Assembly (NCBI GenBank): GCA_947456305.1
Contig: CANGPN010000023.1
Coordinates: 1-36,551, forward strand
Reading direction: 5' to 3'
From: Comamonadaceae bacterium
Lineage (GTDB): Bacteria > Pseudomonadota > Gammaproteobacteria > Burkholderiales > Burkholderiaceae_C
DNA length: 36,551 nt
The translations under genes were made by a program, and so were the position numbers. The notes beneath the pieces were generated by a model. It was not told where the DNA came from. It did not search any database and was given only the letters and a program-made list of their open reading frames with translations. This document shows, piece by piece, positions 32,737 through 36,551 of this stretch; position 1 is the stretch's first letter, and each line of letters starts with the position of its first letter.

Positions 32737-34337
32737 GCGCGTTATTGAAAGTGCACCAGTTGCACATGTCGTTTCAAGGCCGCGAAGTGGTGCACGGCGT
32801 GTCCTTTCAACTGCAAGCCGGTGAAAAATTGGCTTTGGTCGGTGAATCGGGTTCGGGCAAAACCGTCACTGCACTGAGCTTGCTGGGTTTGGCGCGCGGT
32901 GCTTGGGTGCGCGGCGAGGCCTTGTTCAACGGCCGGGACTTGTTCAAGTTCAACGAGTCGCAATGGTTAGGCGTGCGCGGCAGCGACATCGCCATGGTGT
33001 TTCAAGAGCCGATGACCGCGCTCAACCCCTTGTTCACTGTTGGCGAGCAAATTGCCGAAGTGTTGTTGCTGAAAAAAGGACTGGACCGTCAGCAAGCCTG
33101 GGCCCGCGCCATCGAGTTGCTCAACGACACCGGCATTCCCGAGCCAGAGCGCCGTGTCAACAGCTATCCGCACCAGTTGTCGGGCGGCCAACGGCAACGC
33201 GCCATGATTGCCATGGCCTTGGCGGGTGAGCCCAAATTGCTGTTGGCCGATGAGCCGACCACCGCACTGGACGTGTCCTTGCGCGGACAAATTCTGGATT
33301 TGCTCGACAGCTTGCAACACAAACACGGCATGTCTGTGCTGTTGATCACCCACGACCTGAACATGGTGCGCCGTTTTGCCGACCGGGTGCTGGTGATGGA
33401 AAACGGCTATTTGGTGGAGCAGGGTGAAGTGAGCAGTGTGCTCAGCCACCCGCAGCACGCGTATACCCGCCGGTTGGTGGACAGCCAGCCCGAGCGCAAT
33501 GTGTTCGAGCCTGTGGAAGATGCGCCTGTGTGCGTGCAGGCAGACCCATTGCGCGTGGTGTATCCCGTGCCGCGTGCGGGTTGGCGCGGCTGGTTCGGCC
33601 ATGCGCAATTCGTTGCATTGCAAGGCGCGGACTTTGCGTTGCGTCAAGGCCAAACACTGGGCATCATCGGCGAATCCGGTTCAGGCAAATCGTCGCTCGC
33701 CTTGGCGGCGCTGGGCTTGATCCCTTTTCAAGGCAAGTTGCAGATCGAAGACAAGCAATGGCAGGGCAAGGCCGGTGCAGACTTGGCTTTGCGTCGCGCC
33801 ATACAAGTGGTGTTTCAAGACCCGTTTTCATCGCTGTCGCCGCGCATGACGGTAGAAGAAGTGGTGGGTGAAGGCCTGCTGGTTCACGAAGCTGACTTGA
33901 GCACCGGTCAACGCCAAGCCCGGGTACTGGCGGCTTTGAATGAAGTTGGCATGGACGAAGCACAGTTTCCCGGCCTGTTGGCGCGTTACCCGCACGAGTT
34001 CTCCGGCGGACAACGCCAGCGTTTGGCGATTGCCCGCGCCTTGATAGTGAAACCGCGCATTCTGGTGTTGGACGAACCCACCAGCGCACTGGATGTGTCC
34101 ATACAAAAACAGGTGCTGGACTTGTTGCAGCGCCTGCAACGCGAGCGCGGACTGAGCTATTTGCTCATCACCCACGACATTGATGTCATACAGGCCATGG
34201 CTCACCATGTGCTGGTGCTCAAAGACGGTGTGGTTGTGGAATCCGGCCCCTTAGACCGCGTTTGCCAGTCCCCGCAATCCGACTACACCCGCAGCTTATT
34301 GGCCGCATCGTTTGGCGCCATGGTCCCGGGCGGCTGA
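32733..34337 (+). CDS. yejF: Dual ATP-binding subunit of peptide ABC transporter (YejF-like)
   Basis: This 534-residue cytoplasmic protein holds two ABC ATPase domains in one chain. The first has Walker A GESGSGKT (37-44), signature LSGGQRQRAM and LLADEPTTALD. The second has GESGSGKSS, a FSGGQRQRLAIARAL signature and LVLDEPTSALD. The oligopeptide-binding C-terminal region of each half is short. It powers import through YejB and YejE. A 4-base ATGA overlap with yejE shows translational coupling. The gene ends 32 bases before a terminator hairpin. Confidence 0.95.
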   Translation: MSALLKVHQLHMSFQGREVVHGVSFQLQAGEKLALVGESGSGKTVTALSLLGLARGAWVRGEALFNGRDLFKFNESQWLGVRGSDIAMVFQEPMTALNPLFTVGEQIAEVLLLKKGLDRQQAWARAIELLNDTGIPEPERRVNSYPHQLSGGQRQRAMIAMALAGEPKLLLADEPTTALDVSLRGQILDLLDSLQHKHGMSVLLITHDLNMVRRFADRVLVMENGYLVEQGEVSSVLSHPQHAYTRRLVDSQPERNVFEPVEDAPVCVQADPLRVVYPVPRAGWRGWFGHAQFVALQGADFALRQGQTLGIIGESGSGKSSLALAALGLIPFQGKLQIEDKQWQGKAGADLALRRAIQVVFQDPFSSLSPRMTVEEVVGEGLLVHEADLSTGQRQARVLAALNEVGMDEAQFPGLLARYPHEFSGGQRQRLAIARALIVKPRILVLDEPTSALDVSIQKQVLDLLQRLQRERGLSYLLITHDIDVIQAMAHHVLVLKDGVVVESGPLDRVCQSPQSDYTRSLLAASFGAMVPGG

Positions 34338-34345
34338 TTCGTGGT

Positions 34346-34351
34346 TACAAT
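34346..34351 (+). promoter_or_regulatory. Possible -10 box before the rimP leader
   Basis: TACAAT at 34346-34351 lies just after the yejF stop. A start near 34358 would give a leader of about 60 bases to rimP that contains the terminator hairpin at 34370-34402. No good -35 is seen at standard spacing, so this is tentative. Confidence 0.4.
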
Positions 34352-34360
34352 AGCAGGCAA

Positions 34361-34441
34361 ATGAACGATAACGGGCGGACATCCCAACCGCCCGTTTTTT
34401 TTGGTCGGGTGAAAAGCGGTGGCATTGCAAGACATCATTGA
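34361..34441 (+). other. Small open frame across the rimP leader hairpin
   Basis: ATG 34361 opens a 26-codon frame (MNDNGRTSQPPVFFGR and more) that reads through the whole hairpin and T run and stops at TGA 34439-34441, inside the start of rimP in another frame. The nearby AGG is only 3 bases from the ATG, so translation is doubtful. If it is translated, ribosomes would open the hairpin. Confidence 0.2.
34370..34402 (+). terminator. Intrinsic terminator between yejF and rimP, possible attenuator
   Basis: AACGGGCGG (34370-34378) pairs perfectly with CCGCCCGTT (34388-34396) around a 9-base loop, followed by further T up to 34402 (eight T in all from 34395). It can end the yej transcript, and because a possible promoter lies just upstream it may also act as an attenuator of the rimP-nusA-infB operon. 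Gammaproteobacteria have a described rimP leader with a terminator; whether this is its counterpart is not shown. Confidence 0.88.
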
Positions 34442-34997
34442 ACAAACTGTCAGCGGGCTGGGTTACCAACTGGTCGAGGTAGAGCGTTCAGCCGGTGGGC
34501 TGTTGCGCATCACCATCGATTTGCCTTGGCAAGCCGGTCAGCCCGAGCAATTTGTGCAGGTGGAAGATTGCGAAAAGGTCACACGGCAAATGCAGTTTGT
34601 GCTGGAAGTCGAAGGCACAGCCTACAGCCGACTTGAAGTTTCTTCGCCGGGTATCGACCGGCCCTTGCGTTCAGAAAATGATTTTTTGCGTTTCGTCGGT
34701 GAGCAAATCGACCTGACATTGAAAGCGCCCATGGGGGCGGCGGCGGGCGGCTTGGTGGCTGCCAACCGGAAAAAATTCCGGGGCGTGTTGGAAACCACCG
34801 ACACACCTCAGACCTGGCAAATCACCTGGCGTGAAGAGCCGCCGAGCAAGCCGGGAATGCGGCCGGCCCGGGTCAACAAAAACTTGCCAGTGCAAGCCCT
34901 GCAATTCACCTTGAGTGAATTGCGTGATGCCCGACTGGCACCGATTGTGAATTTCAAGGGCAGAAAGCCCGCTGAGAACAGGAGTAATGAATCATGA
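34419..34997 (+). CDS. rimP: Ribosome maturation factor RimP
   Basis: RimP binds the free 30S subunit and is needed for its maturation. The 192-residue protein has the N-terminal domain (about 1-85: [20 protein letters not shown], then [10 protein letters not shown]), the SSPGIDRPL motif at its end, and a C-terminal SH3-like domain with [13 protein letters not shown] 34419 gives the family N-terminus seen in Burkholderiales; no strong ribosome binding site is visible. The last codons overlap the nusA start (ATGA). It is the first gene of the rimP-nusA-infB operon. Confidence 0.95.
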   Translation: MALQDIIEQTVSGLGYQLVEVERSAGGLLRITIDLPWQAGQPEQFVQVEDCEKVTRQMQFVLEVEGTAYSRLEVSSPGIDRPLRSENDFLRFVGEQIDLTLKAPMGAAAGGLVAANRKKFRGVLETTDTPQTWQITWREEPPSKPGMRPARVNKNLPVQALQFTLSELRDARLAPIVNFKGRKPAENRSNES

Positions 34998-36478
34998 ATC
35001 GCGAAATGCTGATGTTGGTGGATGCCATCTCACGCGAAAAAAATGTCGAGCGTGACCTGGTTTTCGGTGCGGTTGAATCCGCGCTGGCGCAAGCCACCAA
35101 AAAACTTTACCAAGGCGACGTAGATATTCGTGTAGCCATGGACCGTGACTCGGGGGAATACGAAACCTTCCGTCGCTGGCTGGTAGTGCCCGATGAAGCC
35201 GGTTTGCAAAACCCGGATGCCGAAGAAATGTTGATGGATGCCAAAGAGCGTCTGGCTGATGTGGAAGAGGGCGAGTACATCGAGGAAAGCGTCGAGTCTT
35301 TGCCCATAGGCCGCATCGGTGCCATGGCGGCCAAACAAGTCATTCTGCAAAAAATCCGCGACGCTGAGCGCGAAATGCTGTTGTCAGACTTTTTGGCGCG
35401 CGGCGACAAGATTTTTGTCGGCAGCGTCAAGCGTATGGACAAAGGCGACATCATTGTGGAGAGCGGTCGCGTTGAAGGCCGTTTGCGTCGCAGCGAAATG
35501 ATCCCCAAAGAAAATTTGCGCAATGCAGACCGGGTGCGCGCCATGATCATGGAAGTCGACACCACCTTGCGCGGTGCGCCCATCATCTTGTCGCGCTCTG
35601 CTCCAGAATTCATGATCGAGCTGTTCCGCCAGGAAGTCCCTGAAATCGAACAAGGCCTGCTAGAGATCAAATCCTGCGCCCGCGACCCCGGTTCGCGCGC
35701 CAAGATTGCAGTGATATCTCACGACAAGCGCGTTGACCCTATCGGCACTTGTGTCGGTGTGCGCGGTACGCGCGTGAATGCCGTCACCAACGAGCTCGCA
35801 GGCGAGCGCGTTGACATTGTGTTGTGGAGCGAAGACCCGGCACAGTTTGTCATCGGCGCCTTGGCTCCGGCCAACGTCACTTCCATCGTTGTCGATGAAG
35901 AAAAACACGCCATGGATGTGGTGGTGGACGACGAAAACCTTGCCATGGCCATCGGTCGCGGTGGCCAAAACGTGCGTTTGGCGTCCGATCTCACCGGTTG
36001 GAAAATCAATATCATGGATGCAGCCGAATCGGCTCAAAAATCCGCCAATGAAACCGAAGGTTTGCGTGCCTTGTTTGTCGCCAAACTTGACGTTGATCAG
36101 GAAGTCGCGGACATCCTGATTGAAGAAGGTTTCACCAGCCTGGAAGAGGTGGCCTATGTGCCGCTGCAAGAGATGCTGGAAATTGAAAGCTTTGACGAAG
36201 ACACAGTCAACGAATTGCGGGCCCGCGCCAAAGATGCTTTGCTGACCATGGAAATTGCCATGGAAGAAAGTGTTGAGGAAGTTTCTCAGGACCTGAGAGA
36301 CCTGGAAGGCCTGGATGCCGAATTGATTGCCAAGCTGGCCATGGGTGGTGTACATACCCGTGACGATTTGGCCGATTTGGCGGTGGACGAACTGGTGGAC
36401 ATCACCGGTCAGTCTGAAGAGGAAGCAAAAACTTTGATCCTGAAGGCACGCGAACACTGGTTCGCGGGTCAAGCGTAA
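34994..36478 (+). CDS. nusA: Transcription termination/antitermination factor NusA
   Basis: NusA binds RNA polymerase and modulates pausing, termination and antitermination. The 494-residue protein has the N-terminal polymerase-binding domain (about 1-130), an S1 domain (about 133-200, [20 protein letters not shown]), KH domains (about 230-345, with [10 protein letters not shown] and [17 protein letters not shown]), and two C-terminal acidic helix-hairpin-helix repeats (about 360-490) found in proteobacterial NusA. The ATG overlaps the rimP stop by 4 bases. infB starts 24 bases after its stop. NusA commonly represses its own operon. Confidence 0.97.
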   Translation: MNREMLMLVDAISREKNVERDLVFGAVESALAQATKKLYQGDVDIRVAMDRDSGEYETFRRWLVVPDEAGLQNPDAEEMLMDAKERLADVEEGEYIEESVESLPIGRIGAMAAKQVILQKIRDAEREMLLSDFLARGDKIFVGSVKRMDKGDIIVESGRVEGRLRRSEMIPKENLRNADRVRAMIMEVDTTLRGAPIILSRSAPEFMIELFRQEVPEIEQGLLEIKSCARDPGSRAKIAVISHDKRVDPIGTCVGVRGTRVNAVTNELAGERVDIVLWSEDPAQFVIGALAPANVTSIVVDEEKHAMDVVVDDENLAMAIGRGGQNVRLASDLTGWKINIMDAAESAQKSANETEGLRALFVAKLDVDQEVADILIEEGFTSLEEVAYVPLQEMLEIESFDEDTVNELRARAKDALLTMEIAMEESVEEVSQDLRDLEGLDAELIAKLAMGGVHTRDDLADLAVDELVDITGQSEEEAKTLILKAREHWFAGQA

Positions 36479-36502
36479 CGGTCATGAAGAGGAACACCAC
36501 AG

Positions 36503-36551
36503 ATGACCATCACAACGGTTGCCGAGTTTGCCAAGGAACTCAAAAAATCTC
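36503..36551 (+). CDS. infB: Translation initiation factor IF-2, first codons (cut by window edge)
   Basis: The last 49 bases read MTITTVAEFAKELKKS, the usual InfB N-terminal start in Burkholderiales (the VAEFAKELK helix). AGAGG lies about 10 bases before the ATG. The position directly after nusA is the standard operon order. IF-2 places initiator tRNA on the ribosome; the rest of the gene lies outside the window. Confidence 0.85.
   Translation, partial: MTITTVAEFAKELKKS

Noticed and set aside
1..36551. CRISPR arrays, insertion sequences or prophage genes
   Set aside because: No spaced direct repeats, transposase frames or phage structural genes were seen; the only mobile-element trace is the short integrase-like domain at 6203-6673.

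Overview
The window looks like core chromosome of a betaproteobacterium, probably order Burkholderiales. The reasons are gene order and protein character: rpmI-rplT-pheS-pheT-ihfA-merR-tRNA-Pro at the left end, rimP-nusA-infB at the right end, class I PHA synthase with PhaB, a Comamonadaceae-like RimP N-terminus, and moderate GC. No rRNA, CRISPR array, insertion sequence or prophage was seen, and the genus cannot be fixed from this sequence alone. Genes are densely packed; no gene-free stretch exceeds about 180 bases.

Left part (1-5.2 kb): a translation operon (end of rpmI, rplT, pheS, pheT, ihfA), then a MerR-type regulator and tRNA-Pro(GGG) with a strong intrinsic terminator. 5.2-8 kb: a small secreted adhesin-E-like protein, a zinc-ribbon/truncated-globin fusion followed by an orphan integrase-type DNA-binding domain, and a convergent pair made of a PEBP-family secreted protein and an SDR. 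8-12.1 kb: a plus-strand run of fhs, a diheme cytochrome c peroxidase, a second adhesin-E-like protein and an alpha/beta hydrolase. 12.1-15.2 kb, minus strand: an orphan ParA ATPase coupled to a lipoprotein with a ClpP/crotonase-like region, and lactate permease. 15.3-24.6 kb: acyl-CoA dehydrogenase, a zinc-ribbon NUDIX hydrolase (minus), maiA, pgeF, phaC, phaB, an MDR oxidoreductase, a BPL_N-type amidotransferase-like protein, dusA and an EamA transporter. 24.7-27.9 kb: a large ImpA-like M60 metalloprotease lipoprotein behind an AT-rich promoter region. 28-34.3 kb: fabI (minus), divergent from a complete yejABEF-type peptide importer. 34.4 kb to the end: rimP, nusA and the first codons of infB, with a terminator hairpin in the rimP leader.

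Metabolically the window combines one-carbon metabolism (fhs), carbon storage (phaC/phaB), lactate uptake, fatty-acid breakdown and synthesis (acyl-CoA dehydrogenase, FabI), tyrosine breakdown (maiA) and peptide uptake (yejABEF). The secreted protease and the peptide importer could act together, but that link rests only on proximity. The parts most worth a second look are the zinc-ribbon globin with its orphan recombinase-domain neighbour, the ParA/ClpP-like lipoprotein pair, the ImpA-like lipoprotein, and possible leader control elements in front of pheS and rimP.
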